This document shows positions 24,400 to 35,924 of a stretch of 64,000 nucleotides of DNA, piece by piece. The stretch comes from Eurosta solidaginis. Its lineage: Eukaryota; Arthropoda; Insecta; Diptera; Tephritidae. The stretch is from assembly GCF_040869045.1 (NCBI RefSeq), contig NC_090319.1, positions 48,022,779 to 48,086,778 on the forward strand, in the 5' to 3' direction. The notes beneath the pieces are model-generated. The model was not told the DNA's origin. It was given only the letters and a program-made list of their open reading frames with translations, and made no database searches. Within the stretch, counting starts at the first letter, position 1. Every line of letters begins with the position of its first letter. The position numbers and the translations under genes are program-made.

Positions 24400-26665
24400 T
24401 TGTTTGTTCTTAATAAAAAGTATAAATTGAACACACCATTAAAACAAACAAACATAAATATGTAAAACTGAGCCCAACTTTACAAGCTTCTCATCCGCAA
24501 CGAAAAAGAAACTTTACAAAAACAAATCTACATACACACAAATTAATAGAGGCAGAATGTCGCAGTTGTGTTGCTAGTGTAGAAATAAGTTAAACTGAAT
24601 TAAGCAAGGAGACAAATACAAGTAGGATAACCCAGTGGTTAAGGCAACTATAGTTTCACCGTGTGATTCGCGTTTCCGATCTCTGTGGAACCTTTGATAA
24701 CATTACAAAATTGCTGGACGATGAATTCGTGGCGGTTTTCGAAATGGTACCATCGCAATATGCCAGTAAATGTTTCTTTCTTTCTTTTCAGTTTCCCTTA
24801 GAAAATCATAATAATTGAATATTCAGTTATTATAAGCCGATGTTAAGCTCATGAATTCTTAATAATAAGTATAAATTGAACACACAATTAAAACAAACAA
24901 ACATAAATATGTACAACTGAGCCCAACGTTACAAGCTTCTCATTCGCAACGAAAAATAGCTTTACAAAAACAAATCTACATACACACAAATTAATAGAGG
25001 CAAAATGTCTCAGTTTTGTTGTTAGTGTAGAGGTAAGATAAACTGAGTTAAGCAAGGAGACAAATACAAGCAGGATAGCGTAGTGGTTAAGCCAACTACA
25101 GTTTTACCGTGTGATTCGCGGTTCGGATCTCTGTGAAACCTTTGATAACATTACGAAATTGCTGGACGATGAATTCATGGCGGTTTTCGAAATGGTACCA
25201 TCGCAATATGCCAGTAAATTTTTCTTTCTTTCTTTCCAGTTTCTCTTAGAAAATCATAATAATTGAATATTCAGTTATTACAAGCCGGTGTTAACTCATG
25301 AATTCTTAATAATAAGTATAAATTGAACACACCATTAAAACAAACAAACATAAATATTTAAAACTGAGCCCAACTTAACAAGCTTCTCATTCACAACGAA
25401 AAAGAAACTTTACAAAAACAAATCTACATACACACAAATTAATAGAGGCAGAATGTCGAAGTGGTGTTGTTAGTGTAGAAATAAATTAAACTGAATTAAG
25501 CAAGGAGACAAATACAAGTAGGATAGCCCAGTGGTTAAGGCAACTACAGTTTCACCGTGTGATTCGCGTTTCCGATCTCTGTGAAACCTTTGATAAAATT
25601 ACGAAATTGCTGAACGATGAATTCGTGGCGGTTTTCGAAATGGTACCATCGCAATATGCCTGTAAATTTTTCTTTCTTTCTTTTCAGTTTCTCTTAGAAA
25701 ATCATAATAATTGAATATTCAGTTATTATAAGCCGGTGTTAAGCTCATGAATTCTTAATAATAAGTATAAATTGAACACACCATTAAAACAAACAAACAT
25801 GAATATGTACAACTGAGCCCAACTTTACAAGCTTCTTATTCGCAACGAAAAAGAAACTTTACAAAAACAAATCTACATACACATAAATTAATAGAGGCAG
25901 AATGTCGCAGTTGTGTTGTTAGTGTAGAGGTAAGGTAAACTGAGTTAAGCAAGGAGGCAAATACAAGCAGGATAGCCTAGTGGTTAAGCCAACTACAGTT
26001 TAACCGTGTGATTCGCGGTTCGGATCTCTGTGAAACCTTTGATAACATTACGAAATTGCTGGACGATGAATTCGTGGCGGTTTTCGAAATGGTACCATCG
26101 TAATATGCAAGTAAATGTTTTTTCTTTCTTTTCAGTTTCTCTTAGAAAAACATAATAATTGAATATTCAATTATTATATGCCGGTGTTTAGGTCATGAAT
26201 TCTTAATAATAAGTATAAATTGAACACACCATTAAAACAAAAAAACATGAATATGTAAAACTGAGCCCAACTTTACAAGCTTCTTATTCGCAACGAAAAA
26301 GAAACTTTACAAAAACAAATCTGCATTCACACAAATTAATAGAGGCAGAATATCTCAGTTGTGTTGTTAGTGTAGAAATAAGATAAACTGAATTAAGCAA
26401 GGAGACAAATACAAGTAGGATAGCTCAGTGGTTAAGGCAACTGCAGTTTCACCGTGTGATTCGCGTTTCGGATCTCTGTGAAACCTATGATAACATTACG
26501 AAATTGCTTGGCGATGAATTCGTGGCGGTTTTCGAAATAGTACCATCGCAATGTGCCAGTAAATGTTTCTTTCTTTCTTTTCAGTTTCTCTTAGAAAAAC
26601 ATAATAATTCAATATTCAATTATTATAAGCTGGTGTTAAGTTAATGAATTCTTAATAATAAGTAA
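24400..26665 (+). repeat. Higher-order tandem array: five 448-bp units in A-B-A-B-A order, each with a tRNA-like segment
   Basis: The word GTGGTTAAG starts at 24635, 25083, 25531, 25980 and 26428, spacings 448, 448, 449 and 448. Units 1, 3 and 5 share TTAAGGCAACT, GATTCGCGTTTC and GTAGAAATAA. Units 2 and 4 share TTAAGCCAACT, GATTCGCGGTTCGG and GTAGAGGTAAG. The alternation defines a dimer of about 896 bp. Each unit holds a box A-like TAGCTCAGTGGTTAAGGC and a box B-like GGTTCGGATCTC about 35 bp later. The T-stem is imperfect, so I read it as a tRNA-derived pol III-like head, not a working tRNA. AAGTAACATGAC occurs just left (24389) and just right (26661) of the array. Confidence 0.85.
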
Positions 26666-26779
26666 CATGACATGCGTTGTTGGAATGCACCGGATTCCAA
26701 TCAAGACGATAAATTTATACTGCCGGAAAGGTCAAATATAATATTATGCGATTTTCTAGAGTGGGTAAATTAATAAGGA

Positions 26780-27080
26780 GAAGCATATTTCTGTATGGTG
26801 GTAGTTGAAGTCCTAATTAATACCAGGTAATGCAAATATCAGAAGTTGCTTTTGTACACATTCAATACGCTTTATATGATATTGAAAGACAGGGCAGGAC
26901 ACCAAACGCGTGAGCAATACTCAAGTATTGGATGGACTAGCGATGTGTAGAGAGTCTTATTGAGTTAAGGATCATCAAAATCTTTAGCCCACCTTTTAAA
27001 AAATCCAAGTACACCCAACGCCTTGTTGGCAATAGATGCAGCATGCATGTTATATACTACAACCAGGCCTAGTTCTTTAC
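26780..27080 (-). pseudogene. Non-LTR reverse-transcriptase C-terminal fragment
   Basis: The minus strand reads FKRWAKDFDDP, a stop, then LYTSLVHPILEYCSRVWCPA, the conserved block after the thumb in jockey/CR1-type elements (LYTSLVR-ILEY-S-VW-P). Stops follow. The T-rich TTTATTTATTTA start at 24085 could be the tail of the same copy, with the 448-bp array inside it. That link is speculative. Confidence 0.5.
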
Positions 27081-27540
27081 AAAATCAAGAATATTTGGAA
27101 TCTCTTTTTCCGTTAATTTACGCAGATTTGCCAAAAAACTGCTTCCCACGGATTAAAAACGTGTTTTAGCTAGATTCAGGAATTTGCACAGAAAATGGTC
27201 AATAATCTTAAAATTTCGTAGCCGATTGTGCTCTTCTAATTATGCTGAGCTTTTATCACGTAAAAGTTCCGAGTTTTCCCCTTTTGCCTCCCAAAGAAGT
27301 AAACTTACTTCGACGCCGGTTATTCCCGCAATTATTACCGCTAAATCCGCACGTACCAGCTCATAAACCATCTCGTTTTTATCGATTCACCCATGTCGAG
27401 GAACCCGGATATACCCAAGATCGAGTTATTTGCAAAATCGCAAGAAAATTCACTTCAAAAACACTAAGTATGGCGGCAGTTTCAATGACGTTTAAATTTC
27501 TGGGGAAAGCGAATAGATTCAATCCCCCAGAAAGTTCAGA
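27081..27540. other. No gene recognised
   Basis: The two overlapping plus-strand frames (27184-27366, 27242-27553) carry no recognisable motif. I treat them as chance. Confidence 0.35.
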
Positions 27541-27544
27541 AATT

Positions 27545-27890
27545 CCCATTTAGATTTAGAAAATTACAACTCAAGTTCAGAAAATTACAACTCAAGTTCA
27601 GAATTTTCATTTCAAATTCAGAATATTACATTTCAAGTTCAGGAAATTACAATTCTAGTTCAGACTTTCCAATTCAAGCACAGAAAATTATATTTAAAGT
27701 TCAGATAATTACAACTCATGATCAGAATTTCCAATCCCAGTTCAGAAAATTTCAACTCAAATTCAGAGATTCCAATTTAAATTCAGAAAATTATAATTCA
27801 AGTTCAGAAAACTACAATTCAAGTTCAGAAAATTACAATTCAAGTTCAGAAAATTGCATTTCAAGTTCAGAAATTAACAACTAAAATTTA
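27545..27890. repeat. 21-bp tandem minisatellite, about 16 degenerate copies
   Basis: The unit is close to AAAATTACAATTCAAGTTC plus AG. Its best copies are at 27800-27860, and copies become more diverged to the left. One inverted unit (AACTTGAATTGTAATTTTCT) stands alone near 28490. Confidence 0.85.
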
Positions 27891-29339
27891 CAAAATTATA
27901 TGTAGAGTGTTATTTTTGAAAATTTATTCCAATTCATACTACGTAACGAAATACATATATGTTATTTGCGGAAGTGTTGAGGCTTCGTTGATAATGGTGG
28001 CTTGGATATACTGTACCTCAAGTTGTCTCCAAGGCGTGTACTTTCCGAGCTAAGAAATCAAACGGAGACCGTAGTTTGGAAGCAATGGAATGGGGGAGAC
28101 CTCCACCAAGTTGCGAGCGGCAGGTGGAGGAGGACTTGATCTGTGCACACAGTACTTATACGTTACTTACGGGATTGTGGACACTCCGCTGAATTCGTCA
28201 TCACTGCTGTCACACTCAATGCAGGTCAATGCTTTTGACTTTTAGAAGATAGCTGAATGTCCCTTTAACTGACCTCTTATGAGAGGCGTAGATAGAAGAG
28301 AGAAAACGGTTTTATTTCGCTATCTCCTTGATGTGAGAAAAATTTATTTAAGTGAGTTAAGAAGTCCAATGCTTCCTTAACAGATAGTGGGCCTTCATAT
28401 CCTTGTATCAAATTATTAGCGCTAACATTTACCATCTTACATACATTTATTTCCATTGCATGAAAGAAAAAATTTCTGACAAAATCTCAGAACTTGAATT
28501 GTAATTTTCTAAACATTGAACTTGAAGAGTACTTGTAACACACGCCTTTTCTTCATTAAACACGCAAACTCAGCTGAAAATATGTTAATTTTATACTTTG
28601 ATAGAGCATTTTTAACACAAATTCCAAGATATTACGTTAACTTAACTAAATCTAAGATAGAGTGTTATTAAATAAAACTCAAATAGAGTTTACACATGAT
28701 ACGTCTGACTCGCGAGTCATGTTTGCCAGTTTCTAGAAAAGATTGCAAAGTAGCACTCCAAAAATTAAAAGAACATCTAGCCCCTGGTCTTCTTGCAAGT
28801 ATGTAAGTATATGACCAGAAATTATTATTAGTATTATTTTAGGATGAGAGAATTGCAAATATTTTTCGCATTTACTGAACACAATACTTCACATTGATTT
28901 ACTTCTCAACCCACTCATTGAAGTGAGTTTAAATATTTAATATTAAGAGGATTTATTCGATACATTTTATTATTCTTGAAACCGCATTTTTGTTTGCAAT
29001 TAATTAGAGATTTGTGACCGTATGTACACACACACATACATAAGTATATATTTTCGTTTAAGCAATAAAACGAGGGATTTGTATCATTTAGCTAATGATT
29101 GCACATGGCGTATGAGTCATTATCAAAATACATATAACACATTAACGTTGATTATTAGGTCATTTGTCCTCTATTGGTCTTGAATGCAAATAGCAACGTC
29201 ATTGTATTTAACAAAAGATTAAATGAAACGCATATTCAATTGGAGTCGAATGTTACGTGACAGGGCGTTTTTGCAAAACTAATGCTTTTTTTTTTTAGAA
29301 AACGTGAAAGATCAAGGATACGGAAATAATAAGGAATAT
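27891..29339. other. No gene recognised
   Basis: Mixed AT-rich spacer. The segment 28010-28260 has fewer A/T runs and might be an unrecognised element fragment. Confidence 0.35.
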
Positions 29340-29343
29340 ATAT

Positions 29344-29828
29344 TGTGACGAATATTAGCAACACTAAGGGATACTATCATCACTAAGCCGATACTAAGCA
29401 GTCACTTGTATCTACATAAACAAATCAATCATTATGTCTACACATATGTACATACAGCAGCGGAGAGATACCAACAAAAGTATGCAATGATCAGCAAAGT
29501 AGTTCTCACACATACACATGCATATTTCTGAGATACTTACAAAAGTATGCAATCTTCAGCGAACTAATAAATTCTAGAAGGAGAAACGCCTCGAAGTATG
29601 CGAACGACGAAACCGAAGAGTATAAAAGCAGCACAAGCCGAGGCATGAGCAATCAGTTTGATTTTAGCACGCTATTGGTTGCGAGGTATAAGTATTATTG
29701 TACTTTCAAAGTAGTATAATAAAGATCATTTAGCATAATTGAGTTTCGGAGTTATTTATTCAATAATTTAGTGATACAAACGTTAGTAGAAGGTGTAAAA
29801 TAAGCGGAGTTTCACTAAATTCGTTACA
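29344..29828 (+). mobile_element. Solo LTR, 485 bp
   Basis: It begins TGTGACGAATATTAGCA and ends AATTCGTTACA (inverted termini TGTGACGAA / TTCGTTACA), flanked by ATAT at 29340-29343 and 29829-29832. A promoter-like GAGTATAAAAGCAGC lies near 29618 and AATAAAG near 29720, setting the plus orientation. There is no internal region, so it is the product of LTR-LTR recombination. A related solo LTR lies at 40955-41419. Confidence 0.85.
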
Positions 29829-30059
29829 ATATGAATAAAAAAAATATGTGTATTTAATTAGCGAGAGATGCGTGCTTTATGCAATTGTTTTTGTTATTGA
29901 TATTAGAGAGAAAAAAAGTTTAGAAATGGGGAACGTTACTAGGACATGTTTCTGAATTTCACTTCTTCATCAGCTAGCTTCTCGGTAGCTGAGTATTGAA
30001 CTCAAAATCTCCAACATTCATACTTTATGCTAGTATAAAAGAAGGCGAGAGCTACACAT

Positions 30060-30371
30060 TATCTCACAGGCAACAAAGGCGTGGACGCAAGCGCAGAGCT
30101 GCAAAATGTCGAAAATCATATACAGGTCTGACAAACTTAGATAATCAAAGTTACTCTTATCATTGAGACGACACGCTGTGACTTCATGATGGGTATTCTG
30201 ACTGACCACTGCCTTTTGTCGTCACATGCTTTTAAATTAGTCGCTGTCAGCAGAAGCAGATGTAGGAAGTGCGGGTTGGAGAAGAAAACAATCGAACTCG
30301 TGCCCTGCGCTCACCACGCTAAGACTCCAGTTATAAGGAATTGCATTAGGCGAAGCTATTTTATATCAAAG
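30060..30371 (+). pseudogene. RNase H-bearing non-LTR copy, zinc-knuckle region
   Basis: The frame from 30186 reads GILTDHCLLSSHAFKL and CRKCGLEKKTIELVPCAHH, the C-terminal Cys/His block of the family seen at 3170-5260 and 18850-19680. The family tail (ACGGACCAACCAGTTCAAC) resumes at about 30755-30835. The (CAA)n-family repeat in between is therefore probably nested in this copy. Confidence 0.6.
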
Positions 30372-30755
30372 ATTGTTGTTGTTGTTGTTGTTGCAGCCCG
30401 AAGGTCTTGGGGAGTGTTACCGATGTTGATGATCCATTGCCGGATGCAGATCCGATACGATCCGGTAACAAGCACCATAAAGGCACTAGCCCGATCATCT
30501 CGGGAACGATTTTGTGACCATATAAAGCCTTATAGGCCATAGCGGCCTCCCACCCTAGATCCATCAGGATTCGCCACGTGTAGGTTAAGTTGATAATTGA
30601 GTTGGAGAAGCTATATATTGCGCTGTAAACCCCTTCAGAGGGGTTTCGCTTCGCAACCCCTTGAAACAGTTTGGTATTTCAGTCGCCTCTCATGACAACC
30701 ATACCTACTGCGGGTATATTCTAAGCCTCCTAACCCGCTGGGGTCGGGGTGGCAG
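30372..30755 (-). repeat. (CAA)n-tailed SINE-like repeat, longest copy, nested
   Basis: On the plus strand it starts with GTTGTTGTTGTTG, so its tail is CAACAACAAC on the minus strand. The body shows GTCTTGGGGAGTGTTACCG, CCCGATCATCTCGGGAACG and, at the far end, ACTGCGGGTATATTCTAAG. It lies inside a non-LTR 3' region. It matches 6660-6905, 22290-22365 and 47766-48110. Confidence 0.65.
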
Positions 30756-30839
30756 ATAGGGCTTCTCAGTTTGGTTTATGTAAGGTTCGCACGGACCAAC
30801 CAGTTCAACATTATCTAACCTTGGCAGCAAGCGAAGAGA

Positions 30840-31859
30840 GAAATATTAATTAAGCTCAAATAGACAGGTGGATGATTTTTTGATCTCACTTGGTTCTCTC
30901 ACTTGACATCAATTATGGCAAAACTTGGATGACCGGCGTGAATTGCTACACAACGGCTAAAATCGCTAAGGCAACTAATTTATAATCCTTCCTATATCTG
31001 ATTCATGTCATTAGTTGCCACAGCAGTGATTGATGTTAAACTTTGTGTGACAATTTAAATTTGGCCTAAAAAGTTAATATCATCCAGCTCATTTGATACC
31101 AAATACTTATTCTTAAATAATTGTTATCTCTGATTTCAGGTTGATTAAAAAAGACATTTTGTTGTTATTCATTGATTCGCGACCCTTTTTATGCTGCTCA
31201 CATTTCAAAATAAACTTGTATGTTCTTATATATTCACATACATATATACAAATGTTGGTATGTTGACACTTTCAGCTTTTGTGAACCTCATTAGCGCTGG
31301 TCACGTTCACACTAAATGTGTTGGCTAAAGCATTTGATGGCGGAAGTCACGTATATCACTGTCGCGCTCTTTGTGGTAACATACATAAGTATGTTTGTAG
31401 ATATGTAGATTGCATGTTACAACAATTGTACATACATATGGAGTTAAAGCAACGTATTAGTGTTGTATCTTTCACATTTCACGCTCATACTTTGTATTTC
31501 ATTATTAATCCTGTCGCATGTGTTAGATATGGTTCATTTAAATCCGCAAAATGTCTGTGTATATTCAATTATCTTAAACACAAAAACAAACATATTAAGA
31601 GTGAATTCACAAGTGAAACACGAATATGAATGCATACATACATATGTAAATTTTCAACTGTCAAATATTTTCACTTCTCATTTCAACTATTATAAGGGCT
31701 GTATCTTCAGTTTTATTTCTTTTCTCTTACACATGCTAAGGGAGCTTAAGTACGTTGAAATTTACAAATGTGTATACTTTTACAGAAGTATATACATTAA
31801 TGTGAATACTAGGGTGTTTCAAGGCAAAAGGAAAGCCCTCTTGCTCCCGGCCCCTACAT
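30840..31859. other. No gene recognised
   Basis: AT-rich with CATACATATG words. The overlapping frames at 31318-31894 are in low-complexity sequence and show no domain. Confidence 0.4.
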
Positions 31860-32387
31860 TTTATACTCAGCTGAGCAGAGTTCACAGAATATAATAATTT
31901 TGTTCGCATAACGGTACCCCGTAACGGCATAAACAAATTGAGATATAGACTTCTATATATCAAAATGATCTGGGCGTAAAAAGAAATTCATTTAGCCATG
32001 TCCGTCCGTCCATCTGTCCGTAAACACGTTAACTTGAGTAAATTTTAAGGTATCTTAATGAAATTTGGTATGTAAGTTCCTAGGCACTCATCTCATAACG
32101 CTATTTAAAACGACCGAAATCGAAATATAACCACGCCCACTTTTTCGATATCGAAATTTTCGGAAAACCGAAAAAGTGCGATAATTCATTACCAAAGACG
32201 AATAAAGCGATGAAACTTGGTAGGTGGGTTGACCTTGTGACGCAGAATAGAAAATTAGTAAAATTTTGGACAATATGCGTGGCACCGCCAACTCTTAAAA
32301 GAGGAATTTCAAAGCTTTGCAAGCTGTAATTTGACAGCTGAGTATGTAATGTTCGGTTACACCCGAACTTTACCTTCCTTACTTGTT
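31860..32387 (-). mobile_element. Short internally deleted copy of the tandem-repeat/TIR element
   Basis: On the plus strand it runs from TATACTCAGCTGAGCAG to GTTCGGTTACACCCGAAC and CCTTCCTTACTTGTT, the reverse of the 15108-18837 element. It retains the CCACGCCCACTTTTTCGATA block. It lacks the tandem array entirely, going straight from about 32335 into the terminal hairpin. Confidence 0.8.
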
Positions 32388-34170
32388 ATTACTACCTTTA
32401 TTTTAGGAAATTATCTTGCATAGCAGCGAACATGAAAATAGCAGCGGTAACTTTTAGCAAATTTCGACTGTCGAATACTTCTTTTTTATTTTCGCTAATC
32501 AAAGAAAAAGCTCCTATAAATCTTGTTACTGGAACTATGGGAAACAAGCTCAAAATCGTTTTCGAAAAAGTTTTAAAATTCGGGAAATTATACCAAAGAC
32601 CATGGTGGAATCACTAGGTGAAATAAATAAAAGAAGAGAGAAGATGTACGCTATCTGAAATGGTAGGGATGTATTTTCAACGGTGAGAAGAGGGTAAACT
32701 GTTTACCCCTTTGAAAATAATAGGAGCAGAAAAATAAATACCTTGCTACGAAAGCCAATACAGAAACTGTTTTTTTTTTTCAGCATACCAGTGTCATACA
32801 AAAGGGGATTCAGAGGACCAGTGCGAGCTTATATTATTTTTGGCATCGAATAAATTTAAAAAATTTGAACCGGATGAGCAGTAAAATTCAATAATGCGTC
32901 TAAAGTAAACTTACCTCAGCTTCAACTGCAGTTCAAGCTTTCATCGAAAAACCGGACATAAAAGGGAGAGGTTTTATCTATTACATAGTTGAATTATAGT
33001 AACTTTGCGCACTTAAATGGGTTTCGGGTTTGATGAAAAGTTTTACAGTCACATTTGGAAGTGATGTAATACTTTCAAATATACATAGTTCCATCCCTAA
33101 AAATCCATTGTTATTACCACGTAATTTGTTGATTTGTCGTTGAGAGTTGGAAGTAAATAAAACATAAGCCCTTCTTATATATCATACAAACTTGATCAGA
33201 AGATCCCCCCTTGACAGTTGAATCCATGATGTATTTACTAATATTACCAAGTTATTATTTACTAAAATGTGTCAGGGGATATAATAGCCTCGCCGCAGTC
33301 GACCTAGAACCAGAAGATGCTGATCCGATCGAGCCGGATTCATGTTTTCTGAATTAAAATCCATAACTGTAACATTCCTTTTATCTTAGTGGTCTGATTT
33401 TTAGGGCAAAGCAAGAACACTGAGTTATAATTTTTTCTAACTATATTTAGAAATCAATTGTTTTAGCGTAGTTTTTACATAAATAAGTTGCAATACGACA
33501 GTTTTGGTGTTCTTGATGCAGGAATGACAAAAACATTTCTCGAAAGTCTTCAGTAGCGCTGCACAAGCGAAAATCCTTGTTGGATATGACGTGAATACAA
33601 GTTTTAACAAAGACCTATTTCAATTGATATATATTGGAAATGTCAACAATATGGATGTAATAGTTCAGCACAGTCTTACATATGGAAGCCAACACCAAAT
33701 TTACCCAAATGATGAATCTCTTAATTAAATCCAGTAAAGGTCCATCGATATTCACCTACTAAAACTACCATATTTTACTCCTGAAAAATGCCCAAAAAAA
33801 CAACACTTTTTCGGGGACAACAATGGCGAAAATTTTTCAGATAGCCCAATAACAGAACAAAGAATTTAGAGCGAGAAATTGACGGCTAACTTCACCTGGT
33901 TATTCCACCATGACCAAAGACTAGGAATTTCTATTAAACATTTTTTGAATTTTTTTTAGTATGAAGTTTTTTAACCTAGTCAATTTTAGGCTTTCAACAA
34001 ACAATTTATAGGTCAGCCAAAATTGTAGATTCTAACCACTGTCTATGTCTTCCTCCTGTTTCTCTCCTTCAAGAATAACTTATGCACACAGGAGTTGAAA
34101 ACTGCCGCGATGTGGTTAGTGTCCGGATATTATGTCAGTTGTGATTCCATTAAATCATCCCCCTTTCTAT
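32388..34170. other. No gene recognised
   Basis: AT-rich, only chance frames. I see no element ends. Confidence 0.4.
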
Positions 34171-34376
34171 TACGATCAACATCACTATTTAACGCTTAAT
34201 CGCCTAACGGCCAACATCCGTTTCGTAACAAGTCATGTCAGCTCTATCTGGTTCGCGATAGCTGATGCTAATTGTTAGCACCAAAGGTGGTCAAGTCTGT
34301 CTCCACCTGCCTCTACCAACTCAGTGGAGATCTCGTTCTTCCTCTGCTCCAAACTCCGGTGTTGACCGAAACACTT
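34171..34376 (-). pseudogene. 3' part of the RTE-like copy that hosts the LTR element
   Basis: Read on the minus strand this continues the 39740-39451 fragment. The frame that stops at the right target duplication resumes here with FRSTPEFG and a degraded arginine/glutamate-rich tail, then a 3' region with GCCGTTAGGCGATTAAGCG. It is the older copy into which the CsRn1-type element inserted. Confidence 0.65.
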
Positions 34377-34704
34377 TGTGGCGGTTTACTAACTAGCCTT
34401 TTTACAATAGTCAATGAGAGTCATTTTACTTCGCGACACGATTCACATGTCATTCAATGATAAATGTCAAAATGAGTTTTATACTTTTTCTTACTTTGTT
34501 CTTTGTTCGAGCGGCCGTGACAAGCGCACGCATTCATTATAAATTTGTAAAAACTAAATCGCAAACACCGTGGTTCATCCGCGAATAAAATCAAGAAATA
34601 TTTATATAAAGTTATACAGTGTGTTTCCTTGATTCGGCAGCGATAAAGCGTTTCATTAGAAACCATCATTTGTTGGAATAATTCTGCCGACAAAGAAGCC
34701 CACA
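34377..34704 (+). repeat. 5' LTR
   Basis: It starts TGTGGCGGTTTACTAACT and ends AAGAAGCCCACA. It contains AATAAA at 34584-34589 and a TATATAAA near 34603, so promoter and polyadenylation signals are plausible. Confidence 0.95.
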
Positions 34705-34705
34705 T

Positions 34706-34718
34706 TGGTGACCCCGAC
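34706..34718 (+). promoter_or_regulatory. Primer binding site, tRNA-Trp type
   Basis: TGGTGACCCCGAC, one base after the LTR, is complementary to the 3' end of insect tRNA-Trp as I recall it (match over 13 bases, then diverging at AT versus GTG). It would prime minus-strand DNA synthesis. Confidence 0.8.
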
Positions 34719-35090
34719 ATATAACAAATACAATACAGTGAACAAGGTGCAAATACATATTCGCATTGCCCTCATCGTTTATCGACTCGGAATGGAAGAA
34801 ACTTACCAAAAACATTAAAGCATCGATATTTTCACAAAACCAAAAGTGAATTTAATCAGAAAAGTGCAATCAAAATCGTCTTTTTTGCAAAAGTCAAAAA
34901 ATTAAAAACGCACAAATTTCACCAGCTGATTCACACATTACGTCACTTGTGCGCAACAAAATTAAATTGTTTGCAACACAAAAACATTATTATCCAAAAA
35001 ATTGATTGGGAAACGTGCCCAACAGAAGCCGAAGTGGAAGATAACCAGTATCTTGACGATTTCAACCAGAGCTTTCGGATGATATTCAAG

Positions 35091-35924
35091 ATGGACGAAT
35101 CGAACAATTCAAATGGACAATCAGCATCAAACGTAAGTACCGCTAGCAATTTTCCTTTACCTGAAATTAGTAGAATTACAATAAGGGCACCGACGTTCGT
35201 AAAAAATGAACCGGATTTATTTTTTATTCAAATGGAAGCTCAATTTACCAACGGTGGAATCACTAGAGATAACGCTAAATATAATCATGTCATTGCTGCA
35301 CTCGATCCTCAATATTTGTCAATGGTTTCTGATTTGATTCGTAATCCGCCGGACGACGGCACAAAATATGAAACATTAAAAGCGCGTTTAATTAATGAAT
35401 ATACAGCATCTGATCAAAAGAAATTAAAAGTTTTGTTAACAGAAATCGAACTCGGTGATGACAAACCATCGCATTTATTGCGTAAAATGCGTGATTTAGC
35501 ACGAAGTTCTATGAGTGATGAAGCATTAAAATCACTTTGGATCGATCGTCTGCCCGAAAATGTGAGAGCGGTTGTAGCCATTTCTAACGATAATTTGAAC
35601 ACATGCGCCACTCTGGCCGATAAAGTAGTGGAATTAACTTCTTCGAAACAAATCTCCGAAATCAAAACGGAAATAAACCCTTCTTTGTCACAATTAACAG
35701 CACAAATTGATGAACTCACAAAATCGTTTAATGACTTTAGGGCAAGTCGAAGTAAAAGTCCCAACCGAAACAACAACAGTAATAGACGTTCTCGATCTAA
35801 ATCAAATAGAAAACATCCATATTGCCGTTATCATTACAAATTCGGGGCACTTGCTCGCAAATGTGAACAACCTTGCCGGTTCAAAAAACCTGAAGGCAGT
35901 TCAAACGACAATTTGGAAAACTAA
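35091..35924 (+). CDS. gag: Gag polyprotein of the CsRn1-type element
   Basis: The frame is open from about 34947 but its first ATGs are at 35079 and 35091. I prefer 35091 (CAAGATGG context), giving 277 residues, close to what I expect for the clade. Residues from about 25 to 160 hold the capsid-like block (IRAPTFVKNEPDLFFIQMEA, then DNAKYNHVIAALD and LARSSMSDEALKSLWIDRLP). A serine/arginine/asparagine-rich basic linker follows. The nucleic-acid-binding knuckle is C-x2-H-x9-C-x3-C (CRYHYKFGALARKCEQPC), the CHCC form and not the usual CCHC. The frame ends 30 bp inside the pol open frame. Confidence 0.9.
   Translation: MDESNNSNGQSASNVSTASNFPLPEISRITIRAPTFVKNEPDLFFIQMEAQFTNGGITRDNAKYNHVIAALDPQYLSMVSDLIRNPPDDGTKYETLKARLINEYTASDQKKLKVLLTEIELGDDKPSHLLRKMRDLARSSMSDEALKSLWIDRLPENVRAVVAISNDNLNTCATLADKVVELTSSKQISEIKTEINPSLSQLTAQIDELTKSFNDFRASRSKSPNRNNNSNRRSRSKSNRKHPYCRYHYKFGALARKCEQPCRFKKPEGSSNDNLEN

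Noticed and set aside
24624..24700. Possible tRNA genes in the 448-bp units
   Set aside because: Imperfect T-stem and D-stem and no clear anticodon arm. Kept only as tRNA-like segments of a tandem repeat.
31318..31963. Overlapping 103-, 144- and 75-residue frames
   Set aside because: Low-complexity AT-rich sequence with CATACATATG words. No domain, and frames overlap on both strands.
34272..34460. 62-residue plus-strand frame across the 5' LTR border
   Set aside because: It spans an insertion junction and the LTR start, so it cannot be an ancestral gene.
34947..35090. N-terminal extension of gag to 34947
   Set aside because: The upstream part begins at a TTG and has no ATG before 35079. 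It is most likely leader sequence between the primer site and gag.
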